Below are positions 1-7,516 of a stretch of 64,000 bases of DNA, piece by piece. Position numbers and translations under genes: made by a program. Source of the stretch: Oscillospiraceae bacterium. Its GTDB lineage: Bacteria > Bacillota > Clostridia > Oscillospirales > Oscillospiraceae. The notes beneath the pieces were generated by a model. It was not told the DNA's origin, made no database searches, and saw nothing but the letters and a program-made list of their open reading frames with translations. Within the stretch, counting starts at the first letter, position 1. Each line of letters starts with the position of its first letter. The DNA lies in NCBI GenBank assembly GCA_017434755.1, contig JAFRER010000006.1, positions 1-64,000 on the forward strand. The letters are read 5' to 3'.

Positions 1-93
1 GGGATTCGAAAGGCGGCTCTTAGCGAGCTGCCGGTGGCAGGTCGCAACCGCCGTGGCTTTTCCGCAGAAAAGGAATCCCTCCTTCTGCGCCAG
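1..93 (+). other. Structured segment with a tRNA-3'-end-like terminus
   Basis: The first bases GGGATTC (1-7) are matched by GAATCCC near 72-79, and the segment between can fold into two more GC-rich hairpins (about 11-43 and 45-55). The right end, TCCCTCCTTCTGCGCCA, resembles the T-arm/acceptor end of a tRNA with an encoded CCA, but the usual TTCGAAT T-loop is not in front of it. It could be a tRNA remnant, an attachment-site scar or an unrelated structured RNA. The left side is cut by the window edge, so identity stays open. Confidence 0.25.
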
Positions 94-96
94 AAT

Positions 97-135
97 AGGA
101 TTGCTATTTTAACAAGATAGCAATCCTACTTTTTT
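97..135 (+). terminator. Intrinsic terminator hairpin
   Basis: A perfect 11-bp stem, AGGATTGCTAT (97-107) with ATAGCAATCCT (117-127), has a 9-nt loop and is followed by ACTTTTTTA. It probably ends a transcript entering from the left of the window. Confidence 0.75.
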
Positions 136-140
136 ACTTT

Positions 141-186
141 AAAAGTCCCAAAATAGCTGTGAAATATAGCTATTCTTGGGACTTTT
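141..186. repeat. Long inverted repeat (hairpin 2 of a tandem series)
   Basis: AAAAGTCCCAA (141-151) pairs with TTGGGACTTTT (176-186), and the inner AATAGCT arm pairs with AGCTATT. It lies just after the terminator at 97-135 and before another hairpin at 203-242. It may be a second terminator or a structured intergenic repeat. Confidence 0.5.
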
Positions 187-202
187 CCACTATATAGTTA
201 AA

Positions 203-242
203 AAGAAATCCTGAACCGGGTATTTCTCGGCTCAGGATTCTT
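203..242. repeat. Long inverted repeat (hairpin 3 of a tandem series)
   Basis: AAGAAATCCTGA (203-214) pairs with TCAGGATTCTT (232-242) with one bulge, and an inner CCG/CGG extends the stem. There is only a weak T-run after it (TTGCTTTTA). Confidence 0.45.
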
Positions 243-310
243 GCTTTTATGGCTCTGATTTCCAGAATTTTGAGTAAAATTTAATGATTTCATGACAGGT
301 CTGCGCTCCG

Positions 311-337
311 TTGACCACTTGAAACCTGTGCTATAAT
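311..337 (+). promoter_or_regulatory. Candidate sigma-A promoter with extended -10
   Basis: TTGACC (311-316) and TGC-TATAAT (329-337) are separated by 15 nt. The short spacer is offset by the extended -10 TG. It would transcribe the lipoprotein and the sigma/anti-sigma genes downstream. Confidence 0.5.
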
Positions 338-487
338 ACAGCTACAATTCCTTTTAGCAGACACGGCAGACGGCCCCTACCCTTGGCAGGTTGAAATACA
401 TTGTTTTTCAAAATACCATCGAAGACTGTCACATTTTCTTCAGACAGTGTGTCTATATAAGTGAAAGCCATTGAAAGGAGTGAGCTT

Positions 488-1078
488 ATGAAGCAAAGAA
501 TAACTCTTCTGATTATCTTGTGTATGGTTTTTCTGGCGGCATGCGGTAATCGTTCCAAGCCTGCAATTGTAACAACTGTATCCCCCTGGCCAAGTCACGC
601 GCCTGATGCGACGCCTTATGTACGGTTGCAGTCCGAGGCCAGCGGAATGCCGAGTTCGGAAACCGAGCAGGGCCAGCCTGAGGATTACAAAAGCTATGAA
701 GATATCATCCACAGCATATATGCTGAAGAAGGCAATTACTATGGGAAAGAATCGGAACTGCAAATGTTCAGGGATCTGCCGCAGGATGAGCCATATTCTT
801 TTGTAGTACACACAGATGCCATGCTCCAAGGTACAGATACAGTGGATGATCACATTGCTCTGGCGCAGAAATTCGTTGAACTTGGCTGTGAAGCAAAAGT
901 AAAGGAAATGCGCAGCATTGAAGATGGTAAAGAATACACGGCATGGGTAACGATCATCACCACGACCCCTTCGCACTTTTGGGAAATCAGCAGCAGCCTG
1001 GACGAAAAACTGCATATTGAACAGCTATATAAGAGTGTTGATATCCGGTTTGATACAGTGGTCTGGCCGGAGGATTAA
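488..1078 (+). CDS. Putative lipoprotein upstream of an ECF sigma factor
   Basis: A 196-residue predicted lipoprotein. It begins MKQRITLLIILCMVFLAACG, a short basic n-region and hydrophobic core ending in a LAAC lipobox, so it should be diacylated and held on the outer face of the membrane. The ATG at 488 is preferred over an in-frame ATG at 461 because AAAGGAG lies 7-8 nt upstream and the signal peptide starts exactly there. The mature part is Glu/Asp-rich with no family I recognise. It is followed after 9 nt by an ECF sigma gene and then an anti-sigma-like gene, so it may sense or respond to an envelope signal; that role is inferred from position only. Confidence 0.75.
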   Translation: MKQRITLLIILCMVFLAACGNRSKPAIVTTVSPWPSHAPDATPYVRLQSEASGMPSSETEQGQPEDYKSYEDIIHSIYAEEGNYYGKESELQMFRDLPQDEPYSFVVHTDAMLQGTDTVDDHIALAQKFVELGCEAKVKEMRSIEDGKEYTAWVTIITTTPSHFWEISSSLDEKLHIEQLYKSVDIRFDTVVWPED

Positions 1079-1087
1079 ACTGTTGCT

Positions 1088-1648
1088 ATGAATGAAAAAA
1101 GACTATTGCACAGACTCCGGCGGGGTGATGAGTCTGTTCTGCCGGAACTGATACGGCAATACAGCGGCTATGCATATGCAATTGCCTCCAACATTCTATC
1201 CCATGCTTTGGGCGAAGAGGATATTGAAGAAGTCGTGTCCGATTCCTTTTTAAGCATATGGGAAAACCGTGAGAATATTGAAACAGAGATGCTGAAAGCT
1301 TATCTTGCGGCAGTTGTTCGCAATAAAGCAAAAACAGCATTACGGAAGCATCACGAAGAAGAACCGTTGGAAGACGACGTTCTACAAATCAGCATCCCGA
1401 ATCAGCCGGAGCAAAAGATCCTGCTGTCGGAACTTAGAGAATTAGCCCATGAGGCCGTTGATTCTCTTGGTGAACCGGACCGCGAAATCTTCCAACGCTA
1501 TTATTTCTTTTATCAGAAGACGGAAGAGATTTCTAAGGCGCTTGGGCTTAAGGACGCTACCGTCAGAGCTAAACTTGCCCGTGGACGGAAACGGTTAAAA
1601 GAATACTTGACAGAAAGGGGGTTCAGCTGTGAAGACACGCATTACTGA
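1088..1648 (+). CDS. RNA polymerase sigma-70 family (ECF) factor
   Basis: A 186-residue ECF-type sigma factor. The sigma-70 region 2 (roughly residues 10-80) shows the pattern DIEEVVSDSFLSIWENR, typical of the core-binding and -10-recognition helices. Region 4 (about 120-175) has EISKALGLKDATVRAKLARG, a helix-turn-helix for -35 recognition. It overlaps the start of the next gene by 20 nt, consistent with translational coupling to an anti-sigma protein. No ECF-type promoter was found in front of it; a sigma-A-like promoter at 311-337 is the nearest candidate. The target regulon cannot be read from the window. Confidence 0.9.
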   Translation: MNEKRLLHRLRRGDESVLPELIRQYSGYAYAIASNILSHALGEEDIEEVVSDSFLSIWENRENIETEMLKAYLAAVVRNKAKTALRKHHEEEPLEDDVLQISIPNQPEQKILLSELRELAHEAVDSLGEPDREIFQRYYFFYQKTEEISKALGLKDATVRAKLARGRKRLKEYLTERGFSCEDTHY

Positions 1649-2450
1649 TCTGGTACAGGATTGTTATCCTGAAAACATAAACATAGGCGAATATGACGCA
1701 GCGCTTGTAGCAAGGATTACGGATCGTGTACAGGATCGCCTCGGGGTGAAGAATAGTCAGTCACGCAGAATCAGAAAACTGCCGCGGGCCTTCCTCCTTG
1801 CTGCGGTATTTGCTCTGGCCTTTGGTACAGTCGCATTTGCCATTGCAGAATATACTATAAGTCACCGGAAACCCTCGGCAGACGAAGATATTGTTTCAGG
1901 ATTTCGGTATGAAGAGGTCGTTGATGGCGAGGTGTGGAATAGCGTAATTCTTGCTAATCCAGACGCCGGAATGGTTTTCACGCTATCTTGCCCTGAAGAG
2001 ATAACGCATACACCAGAATTCCGCTGCTTCTGGCTTCCGCAGGAAGCAACAGAAGGAATTACTGACGAGCAAGGCTGGACTAAACGGTTGTTCTGTGATT
2101 CGGGCGACACTATCCCATATTGCATTTCTACGTTAGATAATATACGTGATGGATTTCAGCTTGTGGTGAGCGGCGATGTAAATGTAGTAAAAGAGGAACG
2201 ATTGGGAGATTGGGAGATTCTTGAGGTCACATCAGATTGCAGCAAGCTGATCTACCCAACATACGACCGCGCAAATTATATATTGATCTTCCAGAAAACA
2301 ACAGGGTATCTGGTCCTGATATCCGGTGAATTAGATATGGAAACGTTAGAGCATATAGCTTATGAGATGGAGATCAGGGAAAGCAGCACACCAAGGATGG
2401 AATATACTGGAGGCGTACCGATCGGTACAATTGACCTCGGGAGAGGATAA
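1629..2450 (+). CDS. Membrane-anchored anti-sigma-like protein
   Basis: A 273-residue protein with a GTG start overlapping the sigma gene; GAAAGGGGG sits just upstream. A cytoplasmic N-terminal segment of about 50 residues (TDLVQDCYPENINIGEYD) is followed by one transmembrane helix (about 53-73, LPRAFLLAAVFALAFGTVAFA) and a long extracytoplasmic domain with no recognised family. This layout, and the coupling to an ECF sigma factor, fits a membrane anti-sigma factor that holds the sigma until an outside signal is sensed. The cytoplasmic part is short and has no clear zinc-finger (ZAS) motif. Function is inferred mainly from context. Confidence 0.7.
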   Translation: MKTRITDLVQDCYPENINIGEYDAALVARITDRVQDRLGVKNSQSRRIRKLPRAFLLAAVFALAFGTVAFAIAEYTISHRKPSADEDIVSGFRYEEVVDGEVWNSVILANPDAGMVFTLSCPEEITHTPEFRCFWLPQEATEGITDEQGWTKRLFCDSGDTIPYCISTLDNIRDGFQLVVSGDVNVVKEERLGDWEILEVTSDCSKLIYPTYDRANYILIFQKTTGYLVLISGELDMETLEHIAYEMEIRESSTPRMEYTGGVPIGTIDLGRG

Positions 2451-2501
2451 TCATCACTCTGGTCCATCCCGGCGAGTTACCAGATGCTAATTGAAAAAGC
2501 A

Positions 2502-2538
2502 GAGCCTACCTCTCATTAGAGCGGCAGGCTCACTTTTT
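2502..2538. terminator. Bidirectional terminator between convergent genes
   Basis: GAGCCTACCTCTC pairs with GAGCGGCAGGCTC with two mismatches. T6 follows on the plus strand, and TTTTTC follows on the minus strand, so it can serve both the anti-sigma operon and the minus-strand DUF4314 gene. Confidence 0.75.
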
Positions 2539-2564
2539 TGTGTTCGTACAGTTTATTATTTTGC

Positions 2565-2759
2565 TTATTTGTCTATGATCTCAATCTCATCCTCATCAAG
2601 GACAACATTCAGACCGCAACCGTTGTCCCATGCAACCATGACAGATCCAATGTCGTCGACCCCTCGCACTGTCCCCTCTGTTCCGACAGGAGGCGCCTGC
2701 GTGTCGTTCATCCGCAAAAGCCTGACCCGCATTCCGGGTTTGTATCTTTCTTTTATCAT
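2565..2759 (-). CDS. DUF4314-like small protein
   Basis: Starts MIKERYKPGMRVRLLRMNDT and ends EDEIEIIDK, 64 residues. The pattern 'GMRVRLLRMND...P.GTEGTV..VDDIG...V.WDNG' is the DUF4314 signature, a small beta-rich protein commonly carried by conjugative elements and phages. An in-frame ATG six codons upstream (2777) is possible; neither start has a strong ribosome site. Its biochemical role is unknown. Next to it lies a nuclease fragment, so this stretch looks like debris of a mobile element. Confidence 0.65.
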   Translation of the reverse strand: MIKERYKPGMRVRLLRMNDTQAPPVGTEGTVRGVDDIGSVMVAWDNGCGLNVVLDEDEIEIIDK

Positions 2760-2777
2760 GACCTGTCCATAAAACAT

Positions 2778-3275
2778 ATCGACAATGTGTCTATTAGAAC
2801 TTTGCTGGTAAAGGAACTTGGTTATTCAGAAAAACAATATGATGAATTTCTAGATAGCTATGTGATTACTATGCAAAAGGAGCATCTGATTATTTCAAAA
2901 CGGCGTATTGCTCAATTCAGGTTTGATTTTTCCTTGATTCGGGAAAATGACTTGTTTGCTTTTATTGAATGCGACGGACAGCAGCATTTTCAGTTTGTTT
3001 ACGCCTTCTTTGAATCTTTAGCAGAGTTTTTAGACAGATGTGTTTGTGACCGAACAAAGACTGTCCTTGCTGAATGCAATGGTATTCCTCTCTTGAGAAT
3101 AAGATACGACCAATTAGAAGAGTACAAGCTACAATATATGATTCAGGATCTTCTTGCTCATCCCCCAAAATACGTTTTCCAACACAATACTTTTTTATCT
3201 GAAGAAGAGTATTGGAAACCATTGAATGATGGAGTTTGGGTGGTTAATACTCAGCTTGGACACGTGTACGATTAG
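2778..3275 (+). pseudogene. 3' fragment of a VSR-like/PD-(D/E)XK nuclease
   Basis: Only the C-terminal portion reads as a conserved protein: FRFDFSL...AFIECDGQQHFQ...DRTKTVLAECNGIPLLRIRYDQ. This is the usual pattern of very-short-patch-repair-like/restriction-fold nucleases found in mobile genes: an acidic pair in (I)E-x-D-G-x-Q-H, then D..K and N.I.LLRI.Y. The normal N-terminal region is absent; the open frame instead runs back through the antisense of the DUF4314 gene. An ATG at 2871 could give a 134-residue product, but no ribosome site supports it. I read it as a truncated gene whose 5' part was lost at a rearrangement junction near 2780. Confidence 0.5.
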
Positions 3276-3391
3276 GTTTACATGCGAGGATTTATTGCGT
3301 ATGCTTCATAGTCATTAGGGCATTTTCTCGCAGCAAGGGTTAGTAAAATTCAACGATTAACCTCATTTTGTTGAAATAGCAATCTTTAGCC

Positions 3392-3429
3392 AAAACGAAA
3401 GGCACCCCAACGGGGTGCTTTTTCGTTTT
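3392..3429. terminator. Intrinsic terminator, bidirectional
   Basis: AAAACGAAAGGCACCCC pairs with GGGGTGC...TTTCGTTTT around a CAAC loop. T-runs lie on both sides. Confidence 0.85.
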
Positions 3430-3593
3430 GATGTACCCCGGCGGGATCCAACGGGACTTATCAGCGCACAGGGAAATCATTCCAAATGAATGTGTCATAT
3501 GATATAATAAATAAAAACTCCGCGCCTGTCTGTCCCGCGATACGACGGTGCGGAGATCCCGAAGAAGAGCAGAGAGGGGGAGGCAGCAGGGCT

Positions 3594-4283
3594 ATGAAAA
3601 GGAAAATACTGTGGCTGATCCCCGTTGCGGTCCTGCTGGCATTTGCGGCTGCGTTTCTTCTCTACACATCCGTTTACTATCACGCGTCTGACGATGCATT
3701 GCCGGCACTGGGATCGGATACGGTCATTGTGACGGAGACGGATTACGGCTGGTTTTTCGACGGACCGGATGCCGGCAGGGCGCTCATCTTCTATCCCGGA
3801 GCAAAGGTGGAGGAAACAGCCTATGCCCCTCTGCTGCACGCTCTAGCGGATGCCGGGATCGATGTATGCCTTGTCAGGATGCCGTTTCACATGGCTGTTT
3901 TCGGTATGGACAGGGCGACAGGCATTATGGAGCAGGTCGAATACGATGACTGGTACATCGGCGGCCACTCGCTGGGCGGAGCCGTTGCCGCCAATTATGC
4001 TGCGGACCATGATTTGAATGGCGTGATCCTTCTGGCGTCCTATCCGACGAAGGATGTGGACGAGCCGATGCTGATCATCTACGGTTCGGAAGACGGCGTG
4101 CTGAATTTGGCGCGCATAGCGGAGGCGGAACGGTACGGCAAGGTCGACAAGATCGTGATCGAGGGCGGCAATCACGCCGGATTCGGCAGTTACGGTGCCC
4201 AGAGGGGAGACAACGCCGCGGCCGTAACGGAGGACGAGCAGCAGCGCCTGACGGCGGAAAGCATCCTCTCCTGGCTTTCCTGA
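3594..4283 (+). CDS. Membrane-anchored alpha/beta hydrolase
   Basis: A 229-residue alpha/beta-hydrolase-fold protein. The N-terminus MKRKILWLIPVAVLLAF is a signal-anchor, so the catalytic domain should lie outside the membrane. The nucleophile elbow is GGHSLGG, the acid is probably the Asp of YGSEDGV, and the base is the His of GGNHAGFG. This spacing matches the dienelactone-hydrolase-like/Abhydrolase_5 group rather than classic lipases. The start at 3594 is chosen because GGGGGAGG lies 10 nt upstream and the hydrophobic anchor begins there; an upstream ATG at 3486 would add an unlikely leader. Substrate is not predictable. Confidence 0.8.
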   Translation: MKRKILWLIPVAVLLAFAAAFLLYTSVYYHASDDALPALGSDTVIVTETDYGWFFDGPDAGRALIFYPGAKVEETAYAPLLHALADAGIDVCLVRMPFHMAVFGMDRATGIMEQVEYDDWYIGGHSLGGAVAANYAADHDLNGVILLASYPTKDVDEPMLIIYGSEDGVLNLARIAEAERYGKVDKIVIEGGNHAGFGSYGAQRGDNAAAVTEDEQQRLTAESILSWLS

Positions 4284-4329
4284 AAAGAGCAACGGAGCAG
4301 ACGAACAACCATACAGCATCCAAATGAAA

Positions 4330-4355
4330 GAGACAGGCCGGAAACGGCCTGTCTC
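4330..4355. terminator. Terminator between convergent hydrolase and oxidoreductase genes
   Basis: GAGACAGGCC (4330-4339) pairs with GGCCTGTCTC (4346-4355). The stem lies between two convergent stop codons; the flanking T-runs are modest. Confidence 0.65.
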
Positions 4356-4407
4356 CTATTCATATACTGTGGAAAGTTTTCTGAGACGATCGAACAGGCA
4401 GTTCAGA

Positions 4408-5550
4408 TCACTTGACTTCGCGCCAGGCGGAGTCGTTCTTGCCGGAATCGATCACGGCGTGGAGATATTTTACGCCGAGCATGCCGTCAACACAGGTCGG
4501 GAAGTCAAGGTCAGCTTCGGTGAGGGGCTCGCCGGCCTTTTTCTTGGCTATAGTGGAAGTGAAGGAATCGTAGATGTTGGAGAACGCCTCATAGAATCCT
4601 TCGGGATGGCCGCTCGGAATATGAGCGACTTCTGCTGCACGGCCATAGACATAGCCGCAGTTGCGGGCCATCTTCTGCGGAGCCTCGCCTTTGGCGCAGA
4701 AGGTCAGATACTCGCAGTCTTCCTCATGCCACTCGAGCATGCCCTTTGTGCCGTAGACACGCAGCTTAAGGCCGTTCCTGTGGCTGACAGCGACCTGGGA
4801 GCACCAGAAATTGCCGGAAGCTCCGTTATTGAACTCAACAAGGATATTGGCGTTCAGATCCAGCGGGTGACCGAAATAGTCGACCTTTGCGGCTACACGT
4901 TTCGGATGCAGACCGGTAACATAAGCGACCGTGTTCTCAATGTGCGTGCCGATATCGCCGACGCAGTTGGAAATACCGGATACTTTCGGGTCGGTACGCC
5001 ATACGCTCATCTGAGCGGTACGGCTCGTGGAGGGATCGAGCTGGTCGATCAGCCACTCCTGCGGATACTCTGCGCTGACATTGATCACGTCACCGATCTT
5101 TCCCTCAGCGATCAGCTGCTTTGCAAATTTGGTCATGGCGTTGCCGGTATAGCCATACATCACACCGAACACGACATCTTTCTCTTTCGCAAGAGCAACG
5201 AGCTCCTCTGCTTCATCAATGCCGAAGCACAGGGGCTTCTCGCACATTACATTGATGCCTTCTTCGATAAATGCCTTGCAGCAGGCATAATGCGTGTTGT
5301 TGGGGGTAGCAATCGTCACGAAGTCAAGTTTCCCTGCCTCTGCCTTTGCCATTTCTTTGAAGTCCGCATAGGTGCGATCTTCTGCGATTCCGAGTTCTCC
5401 GGCAGTTTTGAGGGACTTCTCAATCTTAGAGGAGAAGCAGCCGGCAACAAGAACCGCTTTCCCTCCGAGAGCGATCGCCTTTCTGTGGGCAACACCGATA
5501 AAGGAACCGGGGCCGCCGCCAACCATTCCGTACTGAAGTAGTTTCGCCAT
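4408..5550 (-). CDS. Gfo/Idh/MocA family NAD(P)-dependent oxidoreductase
   Basis: A 380-residue sugar or inositol dehydrogenase-type protein. The N-terminal Rossmann domain starts with YGMVGGGPGSFIG, followed by the family motif CEKPLCFG (about residues 104-111), where the Lys is the usual catalytic residue. The C-terminal GFO_IDH_MocA alpha/beta domain includes the GDIGTHIEN segment carrying the Asp/His active-site pair. It probably oxidises a sugar or polyol hydroxyl with NAD(P)+. CGAAAGGAG lies upstream of the ATG. It is monocistronic: a convergent gene lies downstream, and an AT-rich -10-like stretch (5610-5625) is upstream. Substrate unknown. Confidence 0.9.
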   Translation of the reverse strand: MAKLLQYGMVGGGPGSFIGVAHRKAIALGGKAVLVAGCFSSKIEKSLKTAGELGIAEDRTYADFKEMAKAEAGKLDFVTIATPNNTHYACCKAFIEEGINVMCEKPLCFGIDEAEELVALAKEKDVVFGVMYGYTGNAMTKFAKQLIAEGKIGDVINVSAEYPQEWLIDQLDPSTSRTAQMSVWRTDPKVSGISNCVGDIGTHIENTVAYVTGLHPKRVAAKVDYFGHPLDLNANILVEFNNGASGNFWCSQVAVSHRNGLKLRVYGTKGMLEWHEEDCEYLTFCAKGEAPQKMARNCGYVYGRAAEVAHIPSGHPEGFYEAFSNIYDSFTSTIAKKKAGEPLTEADLDFPTCVDGMLGVKYLHAVIDSGKNDSAWREVK

Positions 5551-5764
5551 ATGATTTCTCCTTTCGTTTCAGGCAACTATTTGCCGAGCTTATTTGATAA
5601 GCTTAATTATTATAATAAAAAAAACCGGGAGGTATGTCAATCAGAATTCGGAAAGATTTGCATTTGAAACGGCAGAACTTTTTTCTCGACATTCGTTTCC
5701 GCAGGGAACAGAGGCTGTGCTGCCGGGTCGCTGCAGACTATCTGCGCGAGTTCTTTCATTTTAT

Positions 5765-5793
5765 TTGCGCCGCGCGGTTCCCTGATATATAAT
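5765..5793 (+). promoter_or_regulatory. Sigma-A-type promoter
   Basis: TTGCGC (5765-5770), a 17-nt spacer and TATAAT (5788-5793). It sits in front of the KAP NTPase remnant and probably now drives the hydrolase behind it. Confidence 0.6.
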
Positions 5794-5840
5794 CAGTTGA
5801 CGGGAATTGTTCCGGACTGAAAAGATACGAAGAAAAGAGC

Positions 5841-6159
5841 ATGACTACTTTACAGGAACTGGTCCGCTACTGCAACGAAGAAAACCATCTCGGCGCTTTT
5901 CTGCTCACCGGTGAGTGGGGCTGCGGGAAAACATATCTCATCGAAACGGATCTGACGGAAGCGCTCCGTGCAACGCACTTCATCGTCCGTGTGTCTCTTC
6001 TGGGAGTGGAAAGCATCAACGCTTTGAACGACGCGGTCCGAAGGCAGTGGCTGTACATATACGCCGGTCATGGGCAAGCTGAAAGAGCAGAGAGATCAGG
6101 CATCAAGAGGCAGCCGGTTTTTCGGCGCCGCCAACTCCCTGCTGAGCGGTTCCGAATGA
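5841..6159 (+). pseudogene. Truncated, frameshifted KAP-family P-loop NTPase
   Basis: Residues 1-70 read as the start of a KAP P-loop NTPase: TLQELVRYCNEEN is followed by the Walker A segment LLTGEWGCGKTYLIE. Near 6055-6065 the frame breaks. The +1 frame then continues sensibly (TPVMGKLKEQRDQASRGSRF) and stops at 6157-6159, after about 106 residues, whereas KAP proteins are several hundred residues long. Both a frameshift and a 3' truncation are therefore present. KAP NTPases are membrane-associated and often plasmid- or defence-linked. This copy can have no full ATPase domain and is probably dead. Confidence 0.65.
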
Positions 6160-6202
6160 TCCGGCTCTGCGGAGCAAGGCGGCGATGAGAGGTGAGCAGC
6201 AA

Positions 6203-6949
6203 GTGAACACTGCGGAATTCGGGAATAACAAGGCGGAGACCATCCTCCTGCTGCACGGCGGGGGTCTTTCGTGGTGGAATTACCGCGAGGAGGCGAAGCT
6301 TCTTCAGGATGAGTTCCATGTTGTCCTGCCGGTGCTGGACGGCCACGCGGGCAGCGACCGCGCTTTTTCTTCCATTGAGGACAATGCCGCGGAGATAATA
6401 AGCTATATCGATGAAAAGCTCGGCGGAAGCGTCCAGCTGATCGGCGGTCTTTCTCTCGGCGGACAGATCCTGCTGGAGATGCTGGCCCAACGGAAGGATA
6501 TCTGCCGCTGTGCGATGGTCGAGAGCGCCGCGGTGATCCCGTCCGGACTGACCAACGCGCTGATCGGCCCTGCTTTCGGAAGCAGCTACGGACTGATTAA
6601 AAACAGGTCCTTTGCAAAAATGCAGTTCCGGTCCCTGCACATGAGGCAGGAACTGTTCGAGGATTACTACCGTGATACCTGCCGGATCGAAAAGACCGAC
6701 ATGATCGCATTCCTGAAGGCGAGCACGGCCTATTCCCTGAAGGGCGCGGTCTCGCAGACGCAGGCACGGGTGCACGTGTTCGCGGGGGAAAAGGAGAGCG
6801 GAACGGTCCTGCGCTCAGCGGAGGCCATCTGCAAAGCGGTTCCCGGCAGCACGAAGACTCTGCTCCCGGGTCTGCGCCACGGTGAGTTCTCCCTGAACCG
6901 GCCGCAGGACTATGTCTGGACCCTGAGAGAGTTCACACGCGAAGAATAG
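6203..6949 (+). CDS. Alpha/beta hydrolase
   Basis: A 248-residue soluble alpha/beta hydrolase. ILLLHGGGLSWWNYR is the oxyanion-hole HGG strand, VQLIGGLSLGGQILLEML holds the nucleophile Ser in G-L-S-L-G, and the C-terminal GLRHGEFSLN carries the likely catalytic His. The cap region (about 110-190) is helical and lacks a recognised specificity motif. The GTG at 6203 is preferred because AGAGGTGA lies 7 nt upstream and the protein then starts at the family position; an ATG at 6185 is the alternative. It follows directly on the broken KAP gene and probably uses the promoter at 5765-5793. Confidence 0.8.
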   Translation: MNTAEFGNNKAETILLLHGGGLSWWNYREEAKLLQDEFHVVLPVLDGHAGSDRAFSSIEDNAAEIISYIDEKLGGSVQLIGGLSLGGQILLEMLAQRKDICRCAMVESAAVIPSGLTNALIGPAFGSSYGLIKNRSFAKMQFRSLHMRQELFEDYYRDTCRIEKTDMIAFLKASTAYSLKGAVSQTQARVHVFAGEKESGTVLRSAEAICKAVPGSTKTLLPGLRHGEFSLNRPQDYVWTLREFTREE

Positions 6950-7013
6950 ATCCCTCACGGAGCAAAAAGCGCTTTTTGATCCGAAAATAAGCGGGCAAAG
7001 AGCAATTACCCCC

Positions 7014-7042
7014 TTTACTATATGTGTTTTCTCTGCTATAAT
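7014..7042 (+). promoter_or_regulatory. Promoter of the HU gene
   Basis: TTTACT (7014-7019), 17 nt, then TGC-TATAAT with the -10 at 7037-7042. It lies 54 nt ahead of the HU start codon. Confidence 0.7.
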
Positions 7043-7095
7043 CAGTCAACGGCAAAGCCAAATCATGAGCCAATACAAAAAAGGAGATAATTCAA

Positions 7096-7368
7096 ATGAA
7101 CAAAACCGAACTCGTAAAGAAAGTCGCCGCCGAGAACGGCCTCACCCAGAAAGCTGCAGGAGCTGTTGTAGACTGCGTTTTCGATTCCATCAAGGATTCT
7201 CTCGCAAAGCGCGAGCCCGTTTCCATTTTCGGATTCGGCAACTTCACCTGCAAGCACCGCGATGCCCGTGAGGGCCGCAACCCTGCCACCGGCAAGAAGA
7301 TCAAGATCAAAGCCAGCAACACCCCCGTTTTCAAGCCGGCAAAGGCTTTCAAGGAGAAGGTCAACTGA
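7096..7368 (+). CDS. hup: HU family DNA-binding protein
   Basis: A 90-residue HU histone-like protein of normal family length. It begins MNKTELVKKVAAENGLTQK (helical dimerisation region), has the signature FGFGNFTCKHRDAREGRNPATG, whose beta-arm (residues about 55-72) wraps DNA, and ends with a Lys-rich tail. It compacts and bends nucleoid DNA without strong sequence preference. AAAGGAG precedes the ATG. It is monocistronic, with its own promoter (7014-7042) and terminator (7395-7428). Confidence 0.97.
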   Translation: MNKTELVKKVAAENGLTQKAAGAVVDCVFDSIKDSLAKREPVSIFGFGNFTCKHRDAREGRNPATGKKIKIKASNTPVFKPAKAFKEKVN

Positions 7369-7394
7369 GAAGCACAGCACAGCGTGCGATATAA

Positions 7395-7428
7395 AGAAAA
7401 GGATATCTCTCCGGAGATATCCTTTTCT
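7395..7428 (+). terminator. HU gene terminator
   Basis: AGAAAAGGATATCTC pairs perfectly with GAGATATCCTTTTCT around a 4-nt loop, with T-rich flanks. Confidence 0.85.
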
Positions 7429-7516
7429 TATTGTTGACAAACGCACATTTATATTAATAATAATACTTATAATAAATACCCATGCGAGATCATTATACAA
7501 CTGAGAGGTATCGATC

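Noticed and set aside
4408..5550. First Gfo/Idh oxidoreductase as a second C-glycoside gene
   Set aside because: It stands alone, 27 kb from the DUF6379 locus, with no shared operator or neighbouring isomerase; family membership alone does not support that role.
5594..5785. 63-codon open frame upstream of the KAP remnant
   Set aside because: No ribosome site, covers the promoter regions of two divergent genes, and has no protein-like pattern.
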